A stretch of DNA of 64,000 nt, from assembly GCF_025698545.1 (NCBI RefSeq), contig NC_068570.1:1240001-1304000 (forward strand), written 5' to 3'. Position 1 is the stretch's first letter, and every line of letters starts with the position of its first letter. Positions 53,719 to 64,000 of this stretch are shown in pieces. Made by a program: the position numbers and the translations under genes. The notes under the pieces are model-generated. The model was given only the letters and a program-made list of their open reading frames with translations, did not search any database and was not told where the DNA came from. Source of the DNA: Gossypium raimondii (lineage: Eukaryota; Streptophyta; Magnoliopsida; Malvales; Malvaceae).

Positions 53719-54264
53719 TGTTATACTCCCACTAGCGTTAGGACACAGTAGGCAAAAAATATGCTTGAGCAATAAGCCTATCACCAGCAAACCGAGAGGT
53801 TGCTTCTCACCCTACCGAGATGACCACCTAAACAAAAGATGGTCTAATCTTTTCATTGGAAACATGAAGTTGTTGGTCACGAAACATCACTTGGGCTTAA
53901 CTAATTTATCCCATCAAGTCTGAATGAATGATAAGATTTGTCTTGTCATAGACATCCTCGTCCCATTAAAGACATCCCCCTCACACGCTCCGTAATAATG
54001 TCCAAATGACTAGTCCAACACATTAACATCATCTTGCACGTGACCTTCGTATATAAATACCTCTAGTAACAATGAAGAAAGGATCAACTCTTGAAGAGGA
54101 CCAAGGCTATATTCTATTGCATACCTTCAACTCCCAACCTTAGCACTCTCTTCACCTTCATTCTCTATAACCTCCGACTCTCCGCCCCGATTGGATGAAT
54201 CGACCTTCGTAACAATCACCACTACCTCCTATGCACTCCCTCTTTGTCATACACTGTATCAACA
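53719..54264 (+). repeat. 3' LTR
   Basis: 546 bp from TGTTATACTCCC to GTATCAACA. It includes a TATA box at about 54052 and a C/T-rich R/U5-like part (54100-54250). Followed directly by the target duplication ATGAG. Confidence 0.7.
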
Positions 54265-55812
54265 ATGAGTAATCTAATCATGGGGTATCCAAGGTGACTA
54301 GTCATACCAAAGTCTTATTTTAGGGAGTTGATGCTAAAAAGTTATAAAGGGACAAGTGTTATTCTTCCTAAAAATTTCCTCGAGATTCATTGAGTCCCCT
54401 TTTTATTAAGCTCCGATAGCTAAGTGCTCACACATGTGAAGATTACTTGGTCCCTTCAATGAAGCAAAGGCTATTCGATAAGGCCTCTAATGGGCCATGC
54501 CGAGGCTCAGTTCCAAAAAATTTTCAAGCTCCACAAAACTCGTTTTACTAGTCAAAAATTAATAAAATATTAAGTATACATTTTTAATTGGCATTTTATA
54601 TATTTTATATTTAAATTAAAAAAATATTTTTTTATTATTCAGGCTGAAATCAAGTTGAACAAGTGAATTAATCGACCCATGAACATGTCTAATCCGCAAA
54701 TGATTTTTATAGCAATATAACAGGTATACATACTACAAATATAAAACAAATACAAAGAGTATTCTAAGGAGTATAATATTAATCTTGAAAATCTAATAGA
54801 CGAAGCGAAACAAACATTTATCACAGTTGTTTTATTCCAGTTTTCTTAAAAAAATCTCTTCATCCAATAAATCTATAATATCATCTCAATTCCTCGAAAT
54901 TACAACATTTTAAACATGCATGCCAAAAGTTAATGCTCTAATGTGGGTCACTGCTTTGATTGATTAATTGAATTTTTTTATTTGAAATTAAGCTGTAATT
55001 CGAAAAATAATTTCACTAGTAGTTTGTTTTGTCTTTTGAAACAAAGATCACTACAAAATTCTTACAATAAAATAAAACAACTTGATTTACCATAGCCCTC
55101 GAAGTATCAACCCTAGGCCCCCAACTTGATGATGGAAAAATAAATCGTTCTATCTTTCCGATTTATAGTTAATATCATCCATGTTTTCTATTGAAATTTT
55201 ACATTTGTTGAGAAAAAGGCGGACTCTTTTTGGAAAAGTCCTCAGATTGTCGCCTATCAAGAGCAGATAAACCTCTTACCGGATTGGTATTGTTTTTAGT
55301 GAGGATTTGTCTCCTGACTTTATGGAGAACCTGAGTACTTAAGGCTACTTAAAAAGATGATGGATTCAATAGAGAGAGAGAGAGCATCTCGTCAAACTGA
55401 ACCGTGCGTGGTGCTTGATCACCTTGTCCCCTTCCAAAGAAATGTGGGCATTTGCACTTAGTAAAGTTTAAACCTGTGCCTTATTCCTTGAAAGGTGGTT
55501 TTCAAGTAACCTCAAGCGCTCCAAAAAGTCGAGAGGCAATCTTCTATTGAAAACAATACTAAACCGTTGAGGAGTCCCTCAACAACATTCATACAATCAT
55601 GCAATTTAAAAAAAAAAACAAATTATTATGAATTCAAGATAAAAAAATTCTAAAAAAAATACTAAATTAAATTTTTTGAATTATAAATTTATTCAACTTT
55701 TTAATTACATAAATTAAATTTCAAACTTCAAAATATAAAAGGTTGTAAGATGTTCAATACTTTTTAATATGTTTATTTTGTACTTATTTTTTTGAACATT
55801 AATTTCGTTAAA

Positions 55813-55901
55813 TAGGAGATAATGCGCTTCAACGCACTCGAACCCACGTCCTCTTACACTAGCAATAATACCAATGTCAATTAAGCTTAGACTCAATCGT
55901 C
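55813..55901 (-). repeat. SINE family A fragment, reverse orientation
   Basis: On the minus strand it reads 'gagtctaagcttaattgaca', '...tgtaagaggacgtgggttcgagtgcgttgaagcgcattatctcc' in pieces matching the 5' half of 4923-5107. The B box 'gggttcgagtgc' is intact. Confidence 0.65.
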
Positions 55902-56255
55902 AATTTTAAATTATAAAGTTTTTTAATATTATTTCAAAGAAGTAAAACATAAGTAAATTATATATATGATTTTGTTTGTAAATTGAACTTGGAATATACT
56001 CAAAATTTTAAATTGGTCCTTAAAGTCCTTTTTAGTCAAAAGTCATATTTAAAGTATCAAAATTGATCTTTTACAAATTAATATGAAAATTAAAAGTATA
56101 ATTGTAAGGACCAAATTATGAATCAACCTTGTATGCACGTGAACCCTACTTTCGTACTTATATGTCGTCACCTCGAATAAGGAGAAATTCTCATTGTTTT
56201 GCCCCCAAATCTTTTTCAAAATTTCAAAGCAATTATTAACTAAATAAAAATTACT

Positions 56256-56350
56256 TAAACTCAATTAGTATCAATATTATTATCAATATAGGAGGATGTG
56301 GGTTCGAGTATGCTGAAACGTATTATTCTCCTATTATCGACCATTCTAAA
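56256..56350 (+). repeat. SINE family A fragment
   Basis: 'aactcaattagtatcaatat', 'aggaggatgtgggttcgagt' and 'gctgaaacgtattattctcc' match the 5' half of the family. The B box is intact. Confidence 0.6.
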
Positions 56351-56882
56351 CACTATATAAAAAATACCTTTAAACTAAAGCATATTTATTTCATAAAAAT
56401 CTTAAAATTTTAAAGTAAAAAACACACACACACACAAAATCCACCATATTAACATCAAATACAAATTTAAAACCCCAACAGAATACATAAATAACTTTTT
56501 TATCAAAGTAATTGAAAGGCCCCTGTATTATAGAGATTGGATTAAATTAGTCTTTTATTATTAAATGAATTAATTTAGTCCCTATACTATTAAAAAGAAT
56601 CAAACAAGTTCAAATTGTAACAAAGTTATAAAAAATATCTTAAAAATTATTATTTTCAATTAAAATTCAATTCTAAACAAAAGATTTAATTTACAAAATC
56701 AGAAAAAAACTTTATAATTATCAACTTTGTTAAACAATAAAGGTTAACTATATTTCAAGTTAACATTATTTGATTATTTTAAAAGTACAAAGACTAAATT
56801 AATTCATTTAATAGTATAAGGACTAATTTGATCGAATTCCTATAACATAAGGACCTATCAAGCAAATTCACCTTTCTTTTCA

Positions 56883-57479
56883 TCAATGAAGCTTCGATGT
56901 GTTACTTGATAATGTAGAGCTCATATACTCTCTAACTTCGCTGGCAATCACACCCTTCATCGCATCCCAAAACTCTGCCGTTACTCCCTCTTCTCTCCTC
57001 CCCTCCACCGTCAACCCCCCACCACTCCCCGGCGGCGAAAGAGTCAACGCCGTCAACACCTCCTCCTCATCCACCACCACAGATCCCTTCTGTTCCTTTT
57101 TTTGCTCCCTTGCTCTCCTCTTCAACGTCGAGTTCCAATGATTCTTCACAGCATTATCCGTCCTCCCCGGCAATAACATAGCAATAGTAGCCCACCGATT
57201 ACCATAAACACCGTGAGCAGCCAATATAGTCTCATCCTCCGCTTTTGTAAATGGACGGTGTTCAACATCAGGACTGAGCTGATTACACCACCGTAACCTA
57301 CACGATTTCCCTGAGCGACCCTTTATGTATCGGCTTATCAATGACCAGTTCCGAGCACCGTATCGTTCAACAAGACGAGTTAAAACCCGATCTTCTTCAG
57401 CACTCCATGGACCTTTGATCCTTGATGACTCCGATGAGGATGTATCGGATGATGATGTTGATGATGAACACCCATTCAT
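56883..57479 (-). CDS. R2R3-MYB transcription factor, subgroup 22 (MYB44/MYB70/MYB73/MYB77 type)
   Basis: Single exon, 198 residues from ATG 57479 (MNGCSSSTSSSDTSSSES); the frame extends 35 codons further upstream but that part looks like leader. A Ser-rich N-terminus is followed by R2 (about 21-71, GPWSAEEDRVLTRLVERYG, then NWSLISRYIKGRSGKSCRLR) and R3 (about 74-122, HRPFTKAEDETILAAHGVYG, NRWATIAMLLPGRTDNAVKN). WNSTLKRR ends the DNA-binding part. The tail has an LTLSPPG stretch and EFWDAMKGVIASEVREYM, which resembles the C-terminal helix of subgroup 22. These proteins act in abscisic acid, auxin and stress responses and are usually intronless, as here. The tail is much shorter than in MYB44 (about 300 residues in total), so some regulatory motifs are missing or reduced. 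Confidence 0.92.
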   Translation of the reverse strand: MNGCSSSTSSSDTSSSESSRIKGPWSAEEDRVLTRLVERYGARNWSLISRYIKGRSGKSCRLRWCNQLSPDVEHRPFTKAEDETILAAHGVYGNRWATIAMLLPGRTDNAVKNHWNSTLKRRAREQKKEQKGSVVVDEEEVLTALTLSPPGSGGGLTVEGRREEGVTAEFWDAMKGVIASEVREYMSSTLSSNTSKLH

Positions 57480-57854
57480 TGCTAATGAAAATTGGTAATG
57501 AAGATTATGGGGAATTTGAAGTGGGTTTTTTAAGTTAAAGATGGAGATTTTGAAAGGAAAGGGTGCATGAATGTAGTAAGGCAAGTAGCGAGTGGGTACT
57601 TCCAGGAAATAGGGTTATGGCTCTTTTTCTGTAAGGGGGGGGCGGGGGGATCTAAGGAAGGTACGTCTAGCAGATGATGAGTACCCTTTGGCCCTAGGTT
57701 TTATTTGTTGACATTTTCATTTTGTTTTGTAAAAGATCTGTCTTGTCATTCTGTTTTGTCCTTATTTGTTAATTTTACCAATTTAGGTCCAAAATTTAAT
57801 TTCTCTCATTTGGAATGTTGAGAATTTTGACATAAAATAACCTTATATATCATG

Positions 57855-58636
57855 AGTTTAGGTTTTGATGATTGAACTATTCGAAAGTTTTCATTTAAGC
57901 CACTGAATTATTTAAAAGTTTTTTTTTTATTTAAGCCATTAGATTGTTAAGTTCATTTAAAAGTTTGGCTAGCAAACTCCATGTGACAATTCAACAATTG
58001 ATATGGTGGATTCGTACCCATCAACGAGTAGAAGAACATATATTAGATCCAAGTTAATCTGGCTGCTAGTGTCGAAGATCAAAGAAGAAATTTATTTAAA
58101 TTTTGGTTTACAGATTGATGACATTCAAAGTTGTTTCATTAAAAAAAATTGAATTGTAAAAGAGGAGAGGAAGAAGAGCTTTCAGTTGGTGTAGGTAGTG
58201 CGAACAAATAAGGCCATACAGTAATGATTTTAACAACCTAATGACTTAATTCAGGGGCAAAGTTAGAAATTATTTTTTGGAGGGGTCAGAATTAAATTTT
58301 ATATTTTTATGAGAGTTAAAATGCAAATTTTCCATTTTAATAGCCTATATGTTTATATTTTTTAGAGGACTAAATCAAAATTTTGTCAATTTAAGGGGGC
58401 CAATGTACAAATTTACCTATACTAACTTAAAATTTTTATAAATTATAGAAAGCCAAATATCAAAATTTCCCATTTTAGAGTGGCCAGGGCCCCTACTAAC
58501 CCCCTCTAATGTCACCCCTAACTCAAATAAAAACTTTTAAATAGCTCAATGACTATTTTATAACTTTTTGAAGTTAAGTGATCAAAACGTAGACTTACTA
58601 TTAGTTTAGTGATCTTAAATGTAATTTACCCTATAC
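57855..58636. repeat. Fold-back element FB4 with an internal insertion
   Basis: Shares with 60737-61744 the blocks 'gaactattcgaaa', 'gagtagaagaacatat', 'ttagatccaa', 'ttcaaagttgtt', 'gagctttc' and 'acttttaaatagctcaatga'. An unrelated stretch of about 270 bp (58250-58520) interrupts it. Confidence 0.6.
58250..58520. repeat. Repeat inserted in the FB4 copy
   Basis: Bounded by 'caggggcaaagtta' on the left and 'taatgtcacccct' on the right, with 'gggggccaatgtac' and 'ccagggcccctac' inside. The flanks 'acttaat' and 'actcaaat' could be a decayed target duplication. The uninterrupted sequence at 61200 shows that this block is an insertion. Related text occurs at 36370-36705 and 43440-43690. Confidence 0.5.
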
Positions 58637-59285
58637 TTTTAATATATTTGGATATTCGATAGTTTTATTGAACTCTGATGAGGATTATACCTCAATTGTT
58701 CCTTTATTGTTTCCCTGGAGATTACTTTGTGTTAGATAGCTCAAGTAATAACATTTTTACCTGTAAGTGTTTTATATCCTATAAGGCATGGGTTCAAGAT
58801 CAACGTCTATACATATTGCGTATGATTCATTTTCTTAGGTACCCGACATAACACTCTCGATATGTGAACTTGCCGTCTCTTTGATTGCCTTTCAAGCACT
58901 TAGGCTTTCGGTAAAATTGGGAGACAACACCTCCAAAAATAATACCAAACTTGTTGAGGAGTCCACTAACTCCAAATGAAAGACATTGTTGTGAAAAATG
59001 CTGGTCTAAGAAAAGTTTAGATTGAAAAAAAAAAATGTGATTTAAAAGCATGGTGAAAGAAAAAATTATGGTTTTAAAATTTTATAGATGTTTGACATTG
59101 TTGTGAAAAAAAATTGATAAGAAGTTAGCCAAAGGATTGTTAATGTTAATTTGGTTTTTTTCCTTGTATGAGATTATCGATGTTTGGTAGCCTCAACGGC
59201 TTCGACTGAGCCTAAAGTTGGGATAATCGAACCCCATTTTGAGAGACAAGCTCTTACAATGATTTTTTTATCTATAAAATTCGGT

Positions 59286-59525
59286 AAAAGTATCATAAAG
59301 ACCCTTATATTACGAGTTAGATTGTATTTTGTCCCCTCTACTTAAAAAACGAGCAAATTAGTCATTGTACATTAGATCAAAGAGTGAGATGGTCCCTTTA
59401 TTAAAAATTCTGTGCGTCTCTCTTATTAAGTGATGACTTATGATAACTAATTTGCTCATTTTTTGAATAAATGAGGCAAAATGTAATCCAACTCCTACTA
59501 TAGGGATCTCTATGATATTTTTACC
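59286..59525. repeat. Fold-back MITE FB1
   Basis: The left end 'aaagtatcataaagaccctt' is the inverse of 'gggatctctatgatattttt' at the right end. 'ttagattgtattttgtcccc' pairs with 'gaggcaaaatgtaatccaac'. Confidence 0.7.
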
Positions 59526-60736
59526 ACAAAACTCTAAATTCGAGACATAACTTAAGAGGTATTAAATTTCTTACCACCGGTTAATTTAAAATTTAAAATG
59601 TATGGAGCAAATATTAAGGGAAATGGGTGAAAAAATTAAAAATTTTCAATTTACTTAAAGTAAGGGTGTTATTGGAATTAAAGGGAAACCAAAGGATGAA
59701 AAAATAATAATAAAAATCTCGTAGACGACAGGAAAGGCAGAGCTGTTTAACACAACATTATAACAAAACGTTTTAAACGGAAAGTGGGGCCTCCCACCCT
59801 CCTACTTCTTCAACTACTTTAGTTTTGCTCGCAGCAGATTTACAGCTGTAAGTCTAAATCCATTGTCACTCAAATCAACGGCTCTCATTCAACTGGCCAT
59901 AAATATCTGATTTTATTACCGTATAATGTTTTTAAAAATATTTTGTTTATTTTCTCTTTTTTTTCTCCAAGCCATTTATTTCTTATATTTTGTTTTACTT
60001 AGCGGCGGTGTCAGCTTTCGGGTTGGCTATCGCCTGCCTTTTCCCTCTCCCATCAATATTTTTTTTCCTTCTTTTCTTTCACTACACATGATTCCTCTCT
60101 TTTCAATTTGCAGCTTTATTTTGTTAGTACATTTGTTGTCTTCACAAGTTGTGATGGATAAATGACAGTCTTTCTTGAAAAGTGCGTGACTCTTCGTCAA
60201 CTTCTTAATATGTTTATATTTTAAGAGTATTTTAAAATAATAAATGATTTCACATGTTGGTTTGAACCCGTGTTGTCTTAAGTTTTATATTTTTTTGTTT
60301 GTTTTTCTATTGTTTAATAAGTCTTCAGTTTTAGAAGTTTTTATCTACTCTTGTAACGCGTTTTTTAGTATTGCTTACGCATGTAATCTTAGTTTTACAA
60401 GTGATTTTAGAGATGATTTTGTTGTCGTTCTCTCTAGTTTGATGAATGCTCGATTCTTTTGTCAATTTTTGCTCGCCGCTTTGGACATCCAGGGCTGATT
60501 TCCTTATTGCATTAAGTACTTGCAATCACTTCAATATGTTGTACTTGAGTTGTGACAAAGGCAACTGTCAACATGTCATAAGGTTCTATTGATGCTGAGG
60601 CTAAAACTTTTGTTGTGTTGATAGAGCTTGTCTTTCACCATCTACGACGAGTATTTGTCATTTTCTTCTCTGAATTGTATGGTTCTATTCATTGAATGAA
60701 TTAATGAATTTACATTTCAAAAATAAATCGTTTAAG

Positions 60737-61744
60737 TTTAGAGTAAACTACAACAGATGTTACTAAGTTATTAGTGAGTTTACATTTTTGTCACTCAATT
60801 TCAAAGAGTAACAAAATAGTCATTGAACTACTTGAAAATTTTCATTTAAGTCACTGAACTATTCGAAATATCTTATTTAAGGCACTAGCCTATTAAGGGG
60901 AGTTTTTTTTTTTTTTTAATTCTGCCTAGTGAGCTCCAGGCGATGAGCCCACGATCGATATGATAGATCAAGACCATCAATGAGTAGAAGAACATATCTT
61001 AGATCCAAATAGATTTGACAGTCGGTGGCGAAGATAAAAAAGAAAGAGTTATTTGGATTTTGCTTGCAGATTCATAACGTTCAAAGTTGTTCTATGAAAA
61101 AAAAAAAGAAACACTAAACTATAAAATAAAAGAGGAATGAGAGCTTTCGATTAGTATATGCAGTGCTATATATAATGTCATACAACAATAATTTTAACAA
61201 CCTACTGACTTACATGAAAACTTTTGAATAGTTCAATAATCATTTTATAACTTTTTGAAGTTAAATAACCAAAATGAAAACTTACTAATAATTTAGTGAA
61301 ATTTAGTGATCGTGGGTGTAGTTTAGACCTGTCCATGGGCCGGGCGGCCCGCCGAAATATGGGAGGGTTCGGGTAAAAATATAGACCCGAAATATGGGCT
61401 TGGGCAAAAAAATGAGGCTCGTTTAAAAAAGGGCCGGGCTCGGGCTTAACTTTTTTGGCCCGAGCCCGACCCGGCCCGGCTCGAATATAATAAATATATA
61501 TTTTTATTTTTATTTTTATTTTTAAAATACTTTAAAAATATATTTTTTATTTTTTATTTTTAAAATATTTTTCTGTGTTTATTAAAAATCGGGCCGGGCC
61601 GGGTCGAGCCTGGACAAAATTTTAGGCCCATATTTCGGGCTAGGCCGGGCCAGGGCCTAAGAGTCGGGCCAAAATTTTTTCTGGGCCCGACCCAAATCCT
61701 GCCCGGCCCGGCCCATGGACAGGTCTAGTGTAGTTTGACCTAAA
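60737..61744. mobile_element. Fold-back element FB4 interrupted by a hAT-type MITE
   Basis: The left end 'tttagagtaaactacaac' pairs with the right end 'gtgtagtttgacctaaa' once the nested MITE at 61324-61727 is removed. The next inner blocks 'actaagttattagtgagttt' and 'aaacttactaataatttagt' also pair. Without the insert it is about 600 bp long. No coding frame. Confidence 0.65.
61324..61727 (-). mobile_element. hAT-type non-autonomous MITE, 404 bp, copy 2
   Basis: Ends TAGACCTGTCC and GGACAGGTCTA are perfect inverse partners. The perfect 8-bp direct repeat 'gtgtagtt' flanks it (61316-61323 and 61728-61735). It is the reverse-oriented partner of 23175-23578 with the same length, the same GGGCC-rich ends and the same A/T-tract core. 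No coding frame. Confidence 0.85.
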
Positions 61745-63578
61745 AATATTTCTTTTGAGTTTAATTAATTAATTATATAACAATAAACAGCAATTTCAAT
61801 TTGTTAATCCTAAAAATATTTATTTTGAGTTTAATTAATTAATTAATTATATAATAATAAAAAAAATCAATTATTAAATTTTTTAAAAAAATAAAAAAGG
61901 AAGGGAACACTGTTAAATACTAAAAAGGGACAGGTCTCCACATAGGACGGGCCCCACTTCCAGCCTGTAAGAATCTCACATGATTCGAGTTGAATCCCTT
62001 TGACTTTTTGGTCTTTTTTTTTTATCCAACAACTCTCTCGTTTCACTCTCCACTACGGAGCGCGTGTCTTACTCCCTTCGTCATTGCCATCAAATTTAGA
62101 ATATTTATTTATGATTTTAGTCCCTCCACTACACTGAAATTTAGGGCTTAATCACCTACATTAAATTGACATCTACTTAGAGTCACGTGAAAATTTAATC
62201 AATCATGTTCAACTAATATATATTTATAAGTCTATTTAAGGCTAAAAGTTGTTTTGATAAATATTTGACATCATCACTTTAACAAAATAACCAATGATAT
62301 TATTAATTGGACCTATTAATAATATTATAAAAATATAGAACTAAATTATATATGTCAAATTTTAGTAAAGAGATTAAATATCAAGTTTCATAATAGAATA
62401 GGGCTAAAAGAATAATTAGACCTTTCCAAAACTATATATTATATGCTATATATGCATAACAAAAGAGAATAATCACAATGTTTTACTATTAAGTACTTCA
62501 AAACTTCAACATTCAAGTTCGAGTCTCCTTTATGTAAATTAAGTGAGGTGAGTTAATTTACTGAATTAATTATTTAATTCAATAATTGTAATGAATAATT
62601 CTTACAATAATTAATGACATAATTTTAAAAATTTACAAAATGAACAATTGAGCAAACAAAAATGTGTAACTATTAATTGGATTTTTTATGTTTATTTTAT
62701 AATTTATGAAGACTAATCCTTTTAGGATTTGTGGCTACTGTTGTCAATAATATTTTTTACGGGATTTCAACTTGAGCTCTCTTTCTAAAAATTTAATATG
62801 TTTTAATGTTGTACTCAACACTTATTAGTTAACTGATTATCCGTATTTATCCAATTGCACTAAAAAAGGTCTATTAAGAATGTTTGAATTGGACCGGATC
62901 GACCGGTCAAATCAAATGAAATGAGAGTCTATCAAGGTATCAATCCAAAAAATTAATATAAACCAATTAAATCAGTATTTTTAATATTTTTTTAATAAAA
63001 TTGGTGTACCGCTAAATTTAAAGGGCCAAGGGGATGGCTTAATTAGGGAGTATGATGCACGCGGTAGCGAAAAAAAGGATAATAATAAATTGGAGTCTAG
63101 CAATGTTAACCGGGGATTGATATTATGATTGCATCTCTACCGTACACGTGTCAGACCCACAGACATTTAGGATTTGTTTTTGGAGTTTTAGTGGGCCCAT
63201 GATATTTCCAGCTGGGCAGGTAGAGAAAATCGAGGTAAATTATGATGATTTAAACTTAATTAAAAGGGTTTTATTTAATCATTTTACAGTGTCAAAATAA
63301 ATATTTTATAAGAAATAATTCGTTTTAAAAAATGAATCTTTAGAATTTATTAAGTAAAAGTATTATATAATTTATAATACATAAAAATTAAATCTATAAT
63401 AATCTATAATATTATATGTATGCACGTATTTTGAGTGAAAAGTATTAAAAATTTGGAATCAAATTCATTGGTAAATTTAAAAAGAGGTTACAATTTATGG
63501 ATTTTTTTACAAAGAAAATTCATTTGATTATTCTCTTTAGTTTGAGCTTCGATTCAAGGGTTGTTTGAATTTTCTTTA

Positions 63579-63644
63579 AGAGTCATCGAGATTTAATCTC
63601 GAATCAATGGTGCCTATTTCAAGAGTCGTTGAGACTTAATCTTG
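63579..63644 (+). repeat. Imperfect short direct repeat
   Basis: 'aagagtcatcgagatttaat' followed by 'ctcgaa' recurs 39 bp later as 'aagagtcgttgagacttaat' followed by 'cttgaa'. Meaning unknown. Confidence 0.6.
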
Positions 63645-64000
63645 AAAACGGGTTTGGACGATTTTATTTAAATTACTCATATTATATACATCATACATAT
63701 CATTAATATATATAAGCACGTATCTAAAAATAATTTTTGAACTAATGAGAATATTTTTATTTTTCATCATATTACTAAATTCACATTTAAAAATAAAAAG
63801 TTAAAAACTAATTATAATTTATTAATAGTTGGAGTTGTGAGAATTATATATTTAAAATAATTATAATTTAATTTAAAATTATTAAATAAAAATATTATTT
63901 TGATTTTAAAATAGAGTTATTACTTGAATAGAATCTAAGCATAAAATATACGAAAAATTTAACTATAATTATAATTACAATTACTAATTAAAATTTTTGA

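Larger units (their letters stand above)
52263..54264 (+). mobile_element. Non-autonomous LTR retrotransposon, about 2.0 kb, with 5-bp target duplication
   Basis: Two direct repeats begin TGTTATA (52263 and 53719) and share blocks such as 'gcgttagga', 'gatggtctaatctt', 'aacatgaagttgttggtcac', 'tttatcccatcaagtc', 'ggccaaatggctagtccaac'-like text and the TATA box 'tataaatacctc' (52600 and 54052). The right copy ends '...gtatcaaca' at 54264, giving TG...CA ends. The 5-bp direct repeat ATGAG flanks the whole (52258-52262 and 54265-54269). A purine-rich 'aaatggggaaa' precedes the right LTR, as a polypurine tract should. The internal region of about 1 kb has no gag or pol frame, so the element depended on another for movement. 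The left LTR departs from the right after about 52640. Confidence 0.8.
54265..56882. other. Intergenic region between the LTR element and MYB
   Basis: No credible gene. 54270-54540 continues the unclassified block broken by the LTR element. 55200-55570 contains low-AT sequence with 'gttgaggagtccctcaac' that also occurs in related form at 58945-58970, so it is an old repeat. 55813-55901 (-) and 56256-56350 (+) are SINE family A copies. An (AG)6 run is at 55372 and an (AC)n run at 56421. Confidence 0.5.
57480..64000. other. Terminal gene-free region, repeats only
   Basis: 57480-57700 includes the MYB leader and promoter and an unusual G-run (57637-57649). Beyond it I see no credible gene. Contents: fold-back FB4 (57855-58636) with an inserted repeat, an old repeat (58690-58990), FB1 (59286-59525), FB4 (60737-61744) with a nested hAT-type MITE, and AT-rich sequence. 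59740-59920, 61900-62100 and 63010-63230 are less AT-rich, promoter-like stretches (with 'gggccccac' and 'cacgtgtc' boxes), but no coding sequence follows inside the window. Confidence 0.5.

Noticed and set aside
60244-60525. 84- and 64-codon frames on opposite strands
   Set aside because: Hydrophobic, low-complexity frames without family resemblance, Kozak support or splice context.

Overview
This window is nuclear DNA of a dicot plant, most likely cotton (Gossypium) or a close Malvaceae relative. The signs are very AT-rich intergenic DNA, GT-AG introns, plant-only gene families, and several short interspersed repeats (fold-back elements, tRNA-type SINEs, a GC-rich 'CCTGTCCATGGGCCGGGC' element) that I remember as common in cotton. 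The species call is inference from memory of these repeats, not a database match.

Layout: 1-9000 holds only repeats. 9001-11833 (+) is a seven-exon ent-kaurene oxidase gene (gibberellin biosynthesis). 14320-17791 (-) is a five-exon LHT8-type amino acid transporter gene. 17792-26910 is repeat-rich and includes a fold-back element carrying a nested 404-bp hAT-type MITE. 26911-28991 (+) is a six-exon thylakoidal processing peptidase. 35261-38920 (+) is a 14-exon nucleobase-ascorbate transporter with one GC-AG intron. 44507-44878 (+) is a one-exon proline-rich single-pass membrane protein. 45809-48739 (-) is a two-exon thioredoxin-like gene whose 2.3-kb intron contains a complete intronless PAM68 gene (-) and an inverted, nonsense-mutated PAM68 copy (+). 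48974-49084 (-) may encode a 36-residue membrane peptide. 50243-50822 (+) is a two-exon phytocyanin-like gene that has lost copper ligands. 52263-54264 is a short non-autonomous LTR element with a perfect 5-bp target duplication. 56883-57479 (-) is an R2R3-MYB of the MYB44 type. 57480-64000 holds repeats only, including a second 404-bp hAT-type MITE.

The genes are independent transcription units and do not form a pathway or cluster. Three serve the plastid or probably do (thylakoidal processing peptidase, PAM68, ent-kaurene oxidase at the plastid envelope/ER), but I see nothing linking them. The least ordinary locus is the PAM68 palindrome inside the thioredoxin-like intron: a transcript through it would contain PAM68 sense and antisense sequence and could fold into a long hairpin. 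I found no rRNA, canonical tRNA, CRISPR or organellar insert. Exon borders were placed by hand from reading frame, GT/AG signals and family alignment from memory.
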